From Anseranas semipalmata (lineage: Eukaryota; Chordata; Aves; Anseriformes; Anseranatidae): DNA of 64,000 nucleotides. Below are positions 1 through 10,712 of this stretch, piece by piece; the stretch's first letter is position 1; each line of letters begins with the position of its first letter. The stretch is taken from NCBI GenBank assembly GCA_013399115.1, contig VXAA01005253.1, positions 62,001 through 126,000 on the forward strand, given 5' to 3'. The translations under genes were made by a program, and so were the position numbers. The notes below the pieces were generated by a model, which saw nothing but the letters and a program-made list of their open reading frames with translations, did no database searches and was not told the DNA's origin.

Positions 1-2804
1 TTTCCGATTTCCCTAGGTGAAGCATCACCATGTGTCCTAATTTCCGTGGTGTGCTCAGCAACTCATTGTCATATACAATTTATTGGCCACCATCTTCAGG
101 GAGATAAGTACTGTACCCTTTGCTTCTTCAGAGTACCGTACTCAGCTCAGGTGCTCCTCTGCCTAGGTCTGAATACCTGGGGCACCCTGGGCAGATCCCA
201 GACTCCCCGAAGTGGGCAGGGCTAGGCTCACAGTTATGGCCCTGGCTGGAAATACTGGTTTTGACTCCAGGGAGACCTTAGTCAAAGGAAGGAAGCACCC
301 AGATTCCCATAGGCAGCGCTGGAGGGAAGGCAGGCTGGACTACCTTCTTGGACATGGGAGATTTGGGGCAGATAACCCAGGCAGGATTTTGGTGGGCTGG
401 ATCCGTCCCACCTGGACCGACCTGTCCCAGGCTGATCATCAAGTCAAAGGTAGGATCACCATGAGAATCCAGCTCCTAGCCAGATCCCTGATCTCAACAG
501 GAGACTTCTACTACATCTGTTCAGATTTTTGCTGGGGTAATGGGAAAGTTTCATGTCTACCTATTTCTACCACCCAAGAATCCAGTGTGTGTTTTCTAAC
601 CTAATAGTGCTCCTCTAATAACCTGCAGGAAGACTAATCACCTATATGAAGATTGGTATTAAAACTCACATCTATTACTCTTTAAGGGATAAAATACTGA
701 ACTAGTTGAACAGATGTCAAGAAAACTCACACAGTTTGAGGTGTAAAGTGCTTTTCTTGTGTGTTTTTCATTAGTGTGGGAGCATTTGGCAAGCTCTCTG
801 GAGGATGTAAGAAATCAAAGATGGTAAATTGGAAGCAGATGTTAATGGGAGGTGTGGTATCCTGAGCTTGTAACTTCAGTCATATCAAAGTGCTTAGCTA
901 ACCAAAGTCCTGAATTCTTACTCGGAGAGCAGTTCAAAATTGCTTTAAAATGCTCTACCATGGATAAAATAAAACAGCAAGGAGAAAACATTTTTAAGTA
1001 TATCATTTTATCTGTGCTGTCTAGAGAGACATCCCTTTAAACATTGTTTTTCTTAGTACTTGAATAAAGGTGAACAAATCTTCAAAATGTTAAAAGAAGA
1101 TTACAAGTGCATGTAAGAGCTGATTCTCTGTGAATAGTGAATGAACCATCAATGTTTTCATTGTTTTGGTCTGCCAAGATTTTAACCACATCCTTCATTA
1201 TTGTGAAAGAAAGACCAACTAAAGCATTAATGAAAATATCTAATGGAAGAATGGAATTTTATCAGAAATGCATATATATGTAATTTGGTTTTATTCATCT
1301 GATAGGAAATCTGATCTAAGTATTTGATTTTGGTGATTTCCTGATTCCCCACTGGAAATGTGCTATTATGACCAATAGCAATAGGTCTCATTCTACTTTT
1401 TTTTCCCCACATTTATACATTAATATTATTGAAAGCCCAAACTCACTTGGCTTGTGCCATAAACAGCTAGAGATAAAAAATCTGCTTCATATTATGTGAC
1501 ACATGAGAAGAAGTAAGATGGTGCAAAAGAGCTAGCAGGTCATTAACAACCCCTGCACTTCTCTTTGTTATATTTTGTGTGGAGATTTGTGCCTGAATTT
1601 CAGTGTGCAATAGTCTCTCAAAGTTTTTTTCTTAATAACTGATCCCCTACATGACAAGTGTGGCAATTACCAAGGTAAAATCCTTGTACAAATTAATGCT
1701 GTTTAAAATTACCCTACTGAATATACAGAAAGGGGAAGTCTTATAGGTAAGATGTCATTATATCATCTGCTCATAATATAGAGGCACTGTCCTTGTGTCA
1801 GTACATGTAGCTGTAGCTGTATATATCAGCCAGAGTTATCTCTTACTGTTGTGTTGGTTTTGAATGTCAATGACATAAAGAATGGTAATGATGTCTGAGG
1901 CAGGTTACAACACAGGACAATGAAATTGCTGTAGGTTTTATCTTTAGTCTTCATATGCTGAAAGTAAATTTTATGCTGAGAAATAATGGCATCATCTCTA
2001 TACATAAGTATTGTATGTAAGCTGCAGATTTTGAAGAGGCAGTCATCTACTTTTCATAAACATTGTGCCCATAATGCAAAATAGTTTTTGACATGTGGTG
2101 TGAGATGGTAGGATAATCCAGAGTTAAAATGAAAACAGCATCCTTAAATTCAGCTCACTTAATGCTGGATTCTAAGACATCTGCCTTTTCCATATTTCTT
2201 CTAGATCCCCAGTGAGAATTTTATTTTAGCCTGCTTTCAGAGAAAGATGAGATTGCACCATCCGTCTGTCAGCATATCTCACTGTCTGCCAATCTCCTTC
2301 TGCTAACTTTTCATCTTTTTGGCCAGTTGTAATAACACTAGAAAAAGGGCTAAAGTCTTAAAGATAATCCAATTTCTATTAATTTCATAAAATTTATGAG
2401 TGGGATAAGAGACAAAATGACTATCCCCTGCCTGGCATCTCCTCCTTGCAGAGGACAAGGTGGAGACCAGGACACAACAGGCACCGTGAAGCCCTAGGAA
2501 ACCAGGAGCAATTCTGCTGTTGGTGGGAGTGCCTTTTCTAGGTGTAGTTGTACTTCGGTGAAGTAAAAGAGTAAGCACCACTCAAAAAGGAGGAACAATA
2601 ATGTGGGCATCAGCTACCGAGTGTCCTTTGTCCATCCGATACCTATCTATCAAATGTGGAGAAAACACTTCTAAATTACATCTTTGCAGTGAGACAGAAG
2701 AAAAAAAAGTTTATTATGATGTGTGCAATTGCTGTCTCCTTAGTAAAGCTGTGAATTTTCTGCAAAATATTATGCAAGCAGTATTTTTTTAAGCAATACA
2801 TTAC
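1..2804 (-). other. SERPINE3: SERPINE3 intron after first coding exon (partial)
   Basis: This is everything to the left of the SERPINE3 coding exon, so it should be the next intron, running out of the window. I looked on the minus strand for a second serpin exon (helix C/D region with flanking AG and GT) and saw none. Positions about 180-480 are more GC-rich and open for 130 codons on the plus strand, but I do not recognise the translation. The rest is AT-rich unique sequence without clear repeats. Confidence 0.6.
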
Positions 2805-3063
2805 CATGAATGTTGTATCCTAGGGCATCCTGCAGCTCTACAAAGGTATTTCCTTGAGCTCCGAACTGTAGCAGCTCCAAAGAAATGGCCACACTTGCTG
2901 GGGAAACTACCAGGTTAGTTCTGTTCTCTGCTTCGGAGATGTGGTGGTAGAGATCGATGGCAAATTCAGTCTTCAGGTCTTTCAGCTCATCATAGGAGAT
3001 GCAGTTGCCCTTGTTTAGGCAGCAAGCAGACAAGATGTATGCAGAGAAGACAATGGACAACAT
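2805..3063 (-). CDS. SERPINE3: SERPINE3, first coding exon (serpin N-terminus), partial gene
   Basis: Seen: ATG at 3063-3061 opens 86 codons plus one base and ends at a GT donor (2804-2803). Residues 1-20 are hydrophobic and signal-peptide-like (MLSIVFSAYI). Then come a helix-A segment (DLKTEFAIDLYHHI, about 29-42), an N-glycosylation site NRT (47-49), the serpin signature NLVVSPASVAISLELLQFGA (50-69) and the helix-C stretch ending LQDALGYNIH. The exon begins at 3102 after an AG acceptor (3104-3103). An in-frame TAG lies 36 nt before the ATG, so the upstream 39 nt are 5' UTR and this ATG is the start, although its Kozak context is weak. Family knowledge: serpins trap serine proteases through a C-terminal reactive loop; SERPINE3 is a poorly studied secreted member of clade E, next to FAM124A in mammals. 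The reactive loop and all later exons are outside the window. Assignment to SERPINE3 rests on sequence resemblance plus synteny. Confidence 0.9.
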
Positions 3064-3102
3064 GAAGGTGAGCTGGGAACACTCTCCACCAGAAAACTAT
3101 AC
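3064..3102 (-). other. SERPINE3: SERPINE3 5' UTR part of coding exon and acceptor
   Basis: The 39 bases between the acceptor AG (3104-3103) and the ATG contain an in-frame TAG as second codon. An acceptor here means at least one upstream non-coding exon exists on the minus strand at higher coordinates. The polypyrimidine tract is poor (ATTATTAATTGCAG), so use of the site is inferred, not certain. Confidence 0.65.
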
Positions 3103-4097
3103 CTGCAATTAATAATATAGATATTTAGTAAAATAATGATCACTGGTAAAATACCTGTCCAGATCTAGACAGTAGCTGTTGCCATAAAAAATAAGGGACA
3201 GGGACATGCTGATGACTGCTGGCTAACAAGAACCAAGCTTTTCCAGGATGTCGTCCCATATAGGACGGATGGCCATTACAGTGCATGGAGACACGATGCT
3301 CCCCTATTAAAAAGCCTGTGACCTGCACGCACAATGGGACACCTCAGTGAAATCTGTGCATTCTCCACACTGCCAAGCACCCACAGCTCCTTTCCATCCC
3401 CAGCAGAAAAAGGGTCACATCCAGGGTCTTCAGATTCCCTCCCCCTCCCCAGATATTGCTTCTATGTAATTTATCTCAGTGAAAAAAAAGGTTGTATTTG
3501 CAAAAGGCTCCAGTGCCTGCAGCACAAAATCATTGCTTTGGATTTTTATGGGAAATCAAGCAGTGGTCAATGCTGTATTAAGAGACACTTAGATTTGTAT
3601 TTAAAGGAAAAATGCTAAAATGACAGAATAGCATTCTTTACAGAATTTTGCCTTTTGAACAATGTATGCAAATATATTTTAAAAAATATTGCACCTTCTT
3701 TCACTTGAGGATTTCCTACAAATCTTTCTCCATGCCCTTTGCTCTAGAGAGCACCTCTAATGCCTCCCATTTACTCACAGTTAGCTCTGTTAAATTGTCT
3801 TGCCTTTCTGTGTCCTTCTGGGTTTCTGAATTGAAGCTGTCTATGTACGTCTTGTCTCCTTCTTTAATAGGTAGTGGAGTAAAGACTAAGTCATGAGACT
3901 GCATTTAAAGGGATAGTCAGTGATCAGAGTCTCTGTCGGCGATGTCTGTACCACTCTGTCCAAATTCCTGTAGGCTACAAGCTCTATAGAGAGCCAGGCA
4001 AAGCAGCATGCCACGGACCAGCAAATCCAAGGCAAGGAACAAAAAGGTACACATGGAGATAGAGCCAGCAACTCCCTTCCAAGCACTGCTCGAGCCT
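3103..4097 (-). other. Probable SERPINE3 first intron or upstream region
   Basis: This is the sequence between the SERPINE3 coding exon and the TATA-like promoter candidate near 4164. It must contain the donor of any upstream non-coding exon that starts there, but several GT dinucleotides compete and I cannot choose one. No repeats or recognisable coding exons are seen. Confidence 0.35.
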
Positions 4098-4163
4098 CAT
4101 GAGACTTGTGACCTGCTGGTACCGAGCAAGGAATCTCCTATCTCTCTTCCCACCCCCCTCCTG

Positions 4164-4171
4164 CTTTTATA
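4164..4171 (-). promoter_or_regulatory. TATA-box-like element upstream of SERPINE3
   Basis: On the minus strand the sequence reads TATAAAAG, followed by a G-rich stretch. An initiation site would be expected near 4135, about 1 kb upstream of the SERPINE3 coding exon. A 38-codon ORF (4100-3984) follows about 35 nt after that point. This could be the promoter for the non-coding first exon that the 3103 acceptor requires. Support is motif and position only. Confidence 0.35.
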
Positions 4172-7100
4172 TGAATTCCATTGATTCCTCTGCCACAAAG
4201 GGGAAGAGAAAGGGCTCTCTGTGTACCAGGCACATAGCTATTTTTTCCCCCACTTTGAAACCTTACTCAGAAATCCCATGCAATTAAAATGTCTTTATTT
4301 GCCATTATTTTTTTATACCATCCCAAACAGGAAGATTTTTATTCACTCTTTAGTTTCCAGGAGGAAAGAAACAACAAAGCAGTGCACTTGAAGGAGATGG
4401 AATGAGGAAGGGGGTTGCTCTGAATGAACCAGGAGCAGAACAGCTGTGGTGGAGACCACTTTAAACACAGTTTCAGCTATTCATGGCTTTCTTCATGTGA
4501 CAGGATTCACAGGTTCAGCCTCACAGCCTTCTCTAAGTCACACAAGATTGCAGCCTAAAAATGTCTGTAAAACCGCAGTTTGATGATCTTCATGGAGTTT
4601 GATATTATATAGATACTTGATTATCTTACAATGTACAGTCCTGTTGCACCTGGGAAAGAAAAGACAGGGAATAAGGTCATTACAATCAAGTAATAGTGTT
4701 TAGGTGCTGCTGTTTTGTCATTAGCAGTGTAGGAGCAGCCGCTCAATTGAATTAGGGCCCAAATGAGAATGGCAGCAATGGTCCTCCTTTGTCTGCACTT
4801 GTGTTGTTCCACTCTTTCTGCTGCTTTTTGAAGGTGACAGAATAGATACTGATACTGGGGGCTGCCTCAGGATCCTGGGGTTTACACCACATTCCCGTTA
4901 GGACAGATGAAGGGCACGAGTTTGGCCATTCCCAGTCTAGTATGACAGGTACGTATGTAGGTTTTCCCTCTGATTTCAATGGCAGTATTCTCATGCTGAA
5001 AATTGCATTTGGGCTTAGGAGTTTTGCTGAATGAGGACTTCTCTGTTGCAGTTGTTGTTAATGGTGCCACTGGACTGGAGATGTATTCAAAGGGAATTAA
5101 GCTGAGGATGCCAAATAATTTCTCGAAGGGCTTGTTGTTAGAGAAATTTTCTGGTCACTGGTGAGGACTGTATGGCTGGATTTGACGTGGTGTTCCCAGA
5201 GGCCCCAGTGACACTTCTGCAGTGCCCTGCCTGATATTCTCCCATGGATTTATTAAGATTTGGAAGAAGGATAGCGACCCCCTGATGGCTTTAGTCAGTG
5301 CCATTAAAAATTAACATTCAATTCCTGCATGGCAAAAATGAAGCTAATATTGCTATTCAGATTTGGGTTAAGTGACTATGGAACATGCAACTGAAAATTG
5401 GACCCAGTTAAATACGGTGTAAGACAGCATAGTTTCTGTGGGAAGCGGAAAAAGCCATTCCGGCTCATCAAAGAGGGGACTTACAAATTGGGGTGTGTGT
5501 TTCAAACCCTACCTCCACCTGATTTAGGAAAGGAAGTCTGTGAAGGAACCTTGTCAGCAAAAACAGTGTTTGTAGACAAGGAGAGAGGACATAAGAAAAC
5601 TAAAAATGAATCAATACAGTTCAAAGAAGCCATGGGGAATAACAAATGTTCTTTAATGAATAAAAAAGAAAACACATTAGCAGATAATTAGAGGGATAAA
5701 ACGCAGTAGAGTAAGAAAAGATGAGTCAATGAAACTAGCTGTGGCTAAAAAACAAGTGATAAAATAGGCTGGGGGGGGGATATGAACATTTATTATGATT
5801 GAAGATAGATCCAAAAATCTCATGCCCCTTCAGTTTAGCAGCCTGTTTTACGTTTCTCTTCCCCAAACTGGGATCCAAAGCCTAGAACTGGGTGTCTGAG
5901 GAGAAGCTGGTGCCACATGGGGGCGAAAACCATGCTTGCCAAGCCTGAGGAGCAGGCACCAAGCTATTCAAGTGAGGGTCGTTTGGGGGCACAACCCAGG
6001 GGCTGCAAACCAACTAGGCCAATTACAGAAATTTCAGGTCAAAAAGAAAGGTGTTCTGGGTCTGCAGAAGTGTTAGGATTGGGCCACTGTGGAGAAAGGG
6101 TTTCTGGCTCTTTTTTAAACCATTTTTTAGTCTTTAAACTTGCTTGTGTCCTAGCTTAGGCATCATATCTTCTTTCAGTCTCAATTTGGATATGCGTCAC
6201 AAGGAAAGTATTGATAAACTTGCTGGCAATCACCTTATTTCTGAAAAGATTGAAAAGCTTTTTTTAAAAAAAGTAATTGATTAGTCCCCAAGATAACTCT
6301 TCAAAGACAGAAAGAGGGAGAGGAAGAAGCTGTGTTTTGAGAGATGCTTCTTGACGTTGAGATAACTTAGGCTGCCTCTGAGGGAAGTGAGGAGAGGCAC
6401 AGGCCAGGGATGTCTGGAGGAGACACGCCATGGTGATGCGTGGGTAGGAAGCTGGAGCGTGTGGTGCTGTGTCTCCATGGAGCTCCTCAGAGCACCTACA
6501 GGAGCAGTTCTGAGGGCTTCAGAGGGAGCCCAACCTCTTGTCTCCAAGTTGAACGGGGAAAATTGCTGCTCTTTGGGAAGGAAACAAGCAAAGAGCCTTT
6601 TGATGCATGAGCAAACCCCCAAACTGATGGAGAGCCCTGGGAAAGAAGAGTCTGGAGACAGCTGCTTTCACCAATGGATCAGACCCTGCCTGAATCTGCA
6701 GTGCGCAAGTGCTGTTACCACGAGGGCCCTCAATATGGCAGTACTCTGTAGTTGGACGAGGCTGCCGGAGGGGTGTGGGATGTGGGGCTTCCTGGGGGAA
6801 AAGGGTGATCAGTGGCTGTGGAAAACAGACCCAGGGCCAAAGCATGCCCAGGTGGTGGCATCAGGGAAGAAGGTGAGGAGCTTGCTCAGCAACTACAAGT
6901 CACAGGACTGAAATGAGAAAGGGGAGGGGAAGGCACAGCCTGCACAGACGCTGTGGGTGAGGGAGATGTCTTTGGAAGCATTTCTTTTCCCACAAGTGTT
7001 TCTCCCACAAGGCTGGAGTTTTCTCTGGTATATTTGTGCTCTAATAAAACTGAGCCTTGGTCTGGCGTGGCTGCTTAGAGGAGAAGGGCAGCAGTTCTGC

Positions 7101-7330
7101 TTGGGCTCCTGCTATGCTGACTTTACACAGCAATTCTGAGCAGTAATTACCCCATAGAAAGGCTGTGTGAAGCAGACGTTCCTCTTGCAACCTCTCGTTT
7201 GCTTTCTTGCATCAGGTCAGTGTCCAGCAATCTTCCTTTCACTCCAGCACAACACCGGTGTCAGCAGAATTGCTGTACTTTACCCTTTCATAAATGAGAA
7301 TGGGATTTAGCCTTCTACTTGTACTTTTTT
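4172..7330. other. Intergenic DNA, no recognised gene
   Basis: No gene is recognised. A minus-strand block at about 5320-4752 is mostly open, with one in-frame TGA (5142-5140) and one apparent single-base shift near 4883. Its translation is cysteine- and lysine-containing but unrecognised. A plus-strand open frame of 174 codons at 6387-6911 has no recognisable motif and overlaps minus-strand open frames, so I treat it as chance. A run of nine G lies near 5771. Confidence 0.6.
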
Positions 7331-7977
7331 CTTTCTTCCTTTCTTCCTTTCTTCCTTTCTTCCTTTCTTCCTTTCTTCCTTTCTTCCTTTCTTCCTTTCT
7401 TCCTTTCTTCCTTTCTTCCTTTCTTCCTTTCTTCCTTTCTTCCTTTCTTCCTTTCTTCCTTTCTTCCTTTCTTCCTTTCTTCCTTTCTTCCTTTCTTCCT
7501 TTCTTCCTTTCTTCCTTTCTTCCTTTCTTCCTTTCTTCCTTTCTTCCTTTCTTCCTTTCTTCCTTTCTTCCTTTCTTCCTTTCTTCCTTTCTTCCTTTCT
7601 TCCTTTCTTCCTTTCTTCCTTTCTTCCTTTCTTCCTTTCTTCCTTTCTTCCTTTCTTCCTTTCTTCCTTTCTTCCTTTCTTCCTTTCTTCCTTTCTTCCT
7701 TTCTTCCTTTCTTCCTTTCTTCCTTTCTTCCTTTCTTCCTTTCTTCCTTTCTTCCTTTCTTCCTTTCTTCCTTTCTTCCTTTCTTCCTTTCTTCCTTTCT
7801 TCCTTTCTTCCTTTCTTCCTTTCTTCCTTTCTTCCTTTCTTCCTTTCTTCCTTTCTTCCTTTCTTCCTTTCTTCCTTTCTTCCTTTCTTCCTTTCTTCCT
7901 TTCTTCCTTTCTTCCTTTCTTCCTTTCTTCCTTTCTTCCTTTCTTCCTTTCTTCCTTTCTTCCTTTCTTCCTTTCTT
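7331..7977. repeat. Perfect octamer satellite (TTTCTTCC)n, about 81 copies
   Basis: The period-8 unit TTTCTTCC repeats without one interruption over about 647 bp, with all pyrimidine on the plus strand and all purine on the minus strand. It then degrades into CTTT/CTGT variants up to about 8000. Such mirror-symmetric polypurine/polypyrimidine tracts can form triplex (H-DNA). Long open frames on both strands (Phe/Leu/Ser/Pro-rich and Lys/Arg/Glu/Gly-rich) are by-products of the repeat, whose 24-nt reading period contains no stop. Confidence 0.98.
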
Positions 7978-10668
7978 TCTGCCTTTCTGTCTGTCTTTCT
8001 CGGTGCTTGCTCTCTTTAAAATATACATCCCTTGGGAAATTAAACTGAATCCAAACCAGCTTGCCTCCTGCTTACATCTCTGCTGCACTACAGAGCTCTC
8101 ACTTCAAGATACCAACACATTTGCTCAATTAGGAAGAAGCTTCTGCTGAATTTCAAGATCAGAAAAATTTGCATCATCATTTCAAAATGCAGACCTTATT
8201 CTGTTGGGAGGTGGTTACCTGCAAGAGCTGTAAAACACCTAGCTGAGCAAGTTCAAGTGAATTTGCTTACTGCTATCCGCACACCATGTAAAAACTGCAT
8301 CTGCCTCCTGCACTGCTCCCCTGCTGGGGCATGAAGAAAATACCTGGCTCTTCAAAGCGTGACCACTGTAGAGGTTCTCCTTCAAAGGAGAAGCCCAGCT
8401 GAATGAAACGTGGTTTCATTTTCCTGTATCTCTAATGCTGCAAGTGGAATAGCAGAGCAGTGATTTTAAAGCATGACGTTGAGGATTGGTGCTTCCTGCC
8501 CTGTGAGATGCCCAGGAGCTCATGGGTGCCCTTTGGGGTGCGAGGGCTGATGGGCTGCCATTGGAGGACTGGTGCTGGAGGACTGTATGGGACCCTGGCT
8601 TGGTGCTGGCTCTGCTGTGGGGGCTATTGGGATGAGTCCTGGAATGAAAGAGCCCTGAATGGTACCCAGGGCAGTTCTGGAGACAGATAGTGGGAGCAGC
8701 CCAAAACTGAGCTAGACAGCAAACTAAGAAGAGGTGTGAGCTATCAGGGATCCAGTGATGGAATCTTCTCCTTTGTTAGGTTGCAGGGTGGAGGATATTT
8801 CTGACGTGTTGTGTGCTCTATTCTGCAATGGGCAGAATGGTGGAAAGCAAAGCAAAGCAAACAGAAGTTCTTTGGATGAGGTTAACATCATAACACTGAT
8901 GAAGTGACACAAGGCAGAAGTGTAGACTGAATAGGAGCCCAAATCAGGTCAGCCTGATGGTGACCATTCTCATATGGTTTTCAGTAGACAGAATCCAAAA
9001 GAGCTGCAAAATGACAAGGACAAGCTCACCTTTTTAGGTTGATGAAACCTATTTGAATTAAAAGAGAAAAGCTGATTGAGGAGAGAGTAAAGACTTTGTA
9101 CATCCTTATTTTAATCCGAGTAGTTCTCCCGTGCATGTCTCATGGGGAAGATGGCTTTAGAAGCTCTGTCTGGGAGAAACAATGCATGAGCTCCAAAGAG
9201 ATGATCTCAGCTCTTCAGCATCCTGCTGTACATATATTTCCTGCAGTGCTATATGAAGAACATAGCAGCAAAGCCTGCTCTCTGTGGACTCTCAATATAT
9301 GATAAGACCTTTCCTCTGTGGCCAGCTGACCTGTGATGGCTGCTGTCACAGATCAGCCTCTTTGCTGTCCACAGTAGCTCAGATGTGCTGCATCAGCGTG
9401 TTCAGAGTTAACTTGCTGGTCTGTGAAATGCCACCTCTGCCCTGAACAGTTGCCCTTTTGGTATCTGCCTATTCAAAGTGCATCTGGGAGAGAATCAGTT
9501 CCCTGCACCGGGGCCTGGTGGAAATTCATGCTGAGATGAGACATGCTGGTGAGCCAAAAGCAGGCCTGGGGAGCAGCACTGTGGCAGCACATTTTTATCC
9601 CAGCTGACTACGTGAGCTGACAATTTAAGTACATTTACTGTTGACAGGGAATATAAAGTATGGTAAAAGCTGATTTTAATTCAGATACCCTCCCAAATGC
9701 TCATCTAACTAACTATTGCAGACTCCTACCATGCCAAATAAATGATGCCAAGTAAATGACACTGGAAGAGGTCCTTATATGAGCATGTTGCCAATGCAAT
9801 TTATGCTACTGATCTGGCTGGAATGACAGGGAACCAAACAGAAGATGAAAGCATGAAGATGTTTATGAAGTTGCAGAGCTGACTTCCCATAAGAAACTTG
9901 ATTTTCAGAAAGAGGGATTTGACTGAGTGGAAATGAGAGAGATGAGATCAAATAGGAACTTCCAGAGTGGATAAAGTGCAAAAATACTGTTTACAGGGCA
10001 CTTCTACACAGGCCAGTTCATCAGCTGTGCTTTTGCTTCTCCTGTGGCCTGGACAGAACAGGTGGACCCAGGCTGAATGCTGCATTGCCAGACTGGATTA
10101 GCACTGAGCCAGAGCTGATATATCTTGCCTGTCACCCCAGTTCACCCAAGCCAACCAAACCTTCCCATCCAGCCAGCCCTTGTGTTCCTCTCTGGAGGAG
10201 TTTCCTCCCTGGCATTCAATGCTTCTTCACCAGAGAATGCCCCACACATTGATACTTGTGAGAGAACTCAGATTTATTTCACAGATGTTCCTGTACGTCC
10301 AGCATTTCTTCTGACCATTTTGTCCGCCTCTTTCCTAAGTAGACATCCGTATTCCCGCCATCCTGGTGTGGGCATGGCAGCACTGAAGAGCAGCAATGTG
10401 GGTGTGTGCCCAAGCCCTGCAGGGCCTGATCCAGCCCTGCTCCACTGGCAGAGCCTCACTGGGTTTTGGTGGCAGCAGCAAAGGGTCCTTTCAATACCAG
10501 CCATGGAAAACTTTAAGTAGTGGTCCTGTTCAACCATGACAGGTGGAGGAGGAAGGGCAGGTGGGTGCTTCCTTTTCCCTCTGTTAGCAGGGCAAAACAA
10601 AACCTTTATTCTTTGTGAGCTGATCTGCTCTTGCAGCTTACAGCCAACCTCAGGTCATAATCCCTTTT
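7978..10668. other. Intergenic DNA, nothing recognised
   Basis: Unique sequence between the octamer array and the CRE pair. I see no exon, transposon or RNA gene. A short AAAGC-type run occurs near 8848. Confidence 0.6.
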
Positions 10669-10712
10669 GGTGACATCACAGGTATCGCCACGGTGGCCAA
10701 GGTGACGTCACA
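10669..10712. promoter_or_regulatory. Pair of CRE/ATF-like sites
   Basis: GGTGACATCACA (10669-10680) and GGTGACGTCACA (10701-10712) sit in direct orientation with starts 32 bp apart. The second contains the full cAMP-response palindrome TGACGTCA (10703-10710) and the first differs in the central base. A TATATAAA-like sequence follows at about 10788. The grouping looks like a promoter or enhancer, but no downstream exon is recognised. Motif evidence only. Confidence 0.4.

Noticed and set aside
212..604. 130-codon plus-strand open frame
   Set aside because: No recognisable motif and antisense to the expected SERPINE3 intron; probably chance.
6387..6911. 174-codon plus-strand open frame
   Set aside because: No recognisable domain, overlaps minus-strand frames, and amino-acid composition looks random.
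7331..7977. CRISPR array
   Set aside because: There are no spacers; the repeat is a continuous 8-bp simple satellite in a vertebrate genome.
7294..8149. Open frames of 241-276 codons in both directions
   Set aside because: They are translations of the perfect octamer repeat, which has no stop in these frames; not genes.
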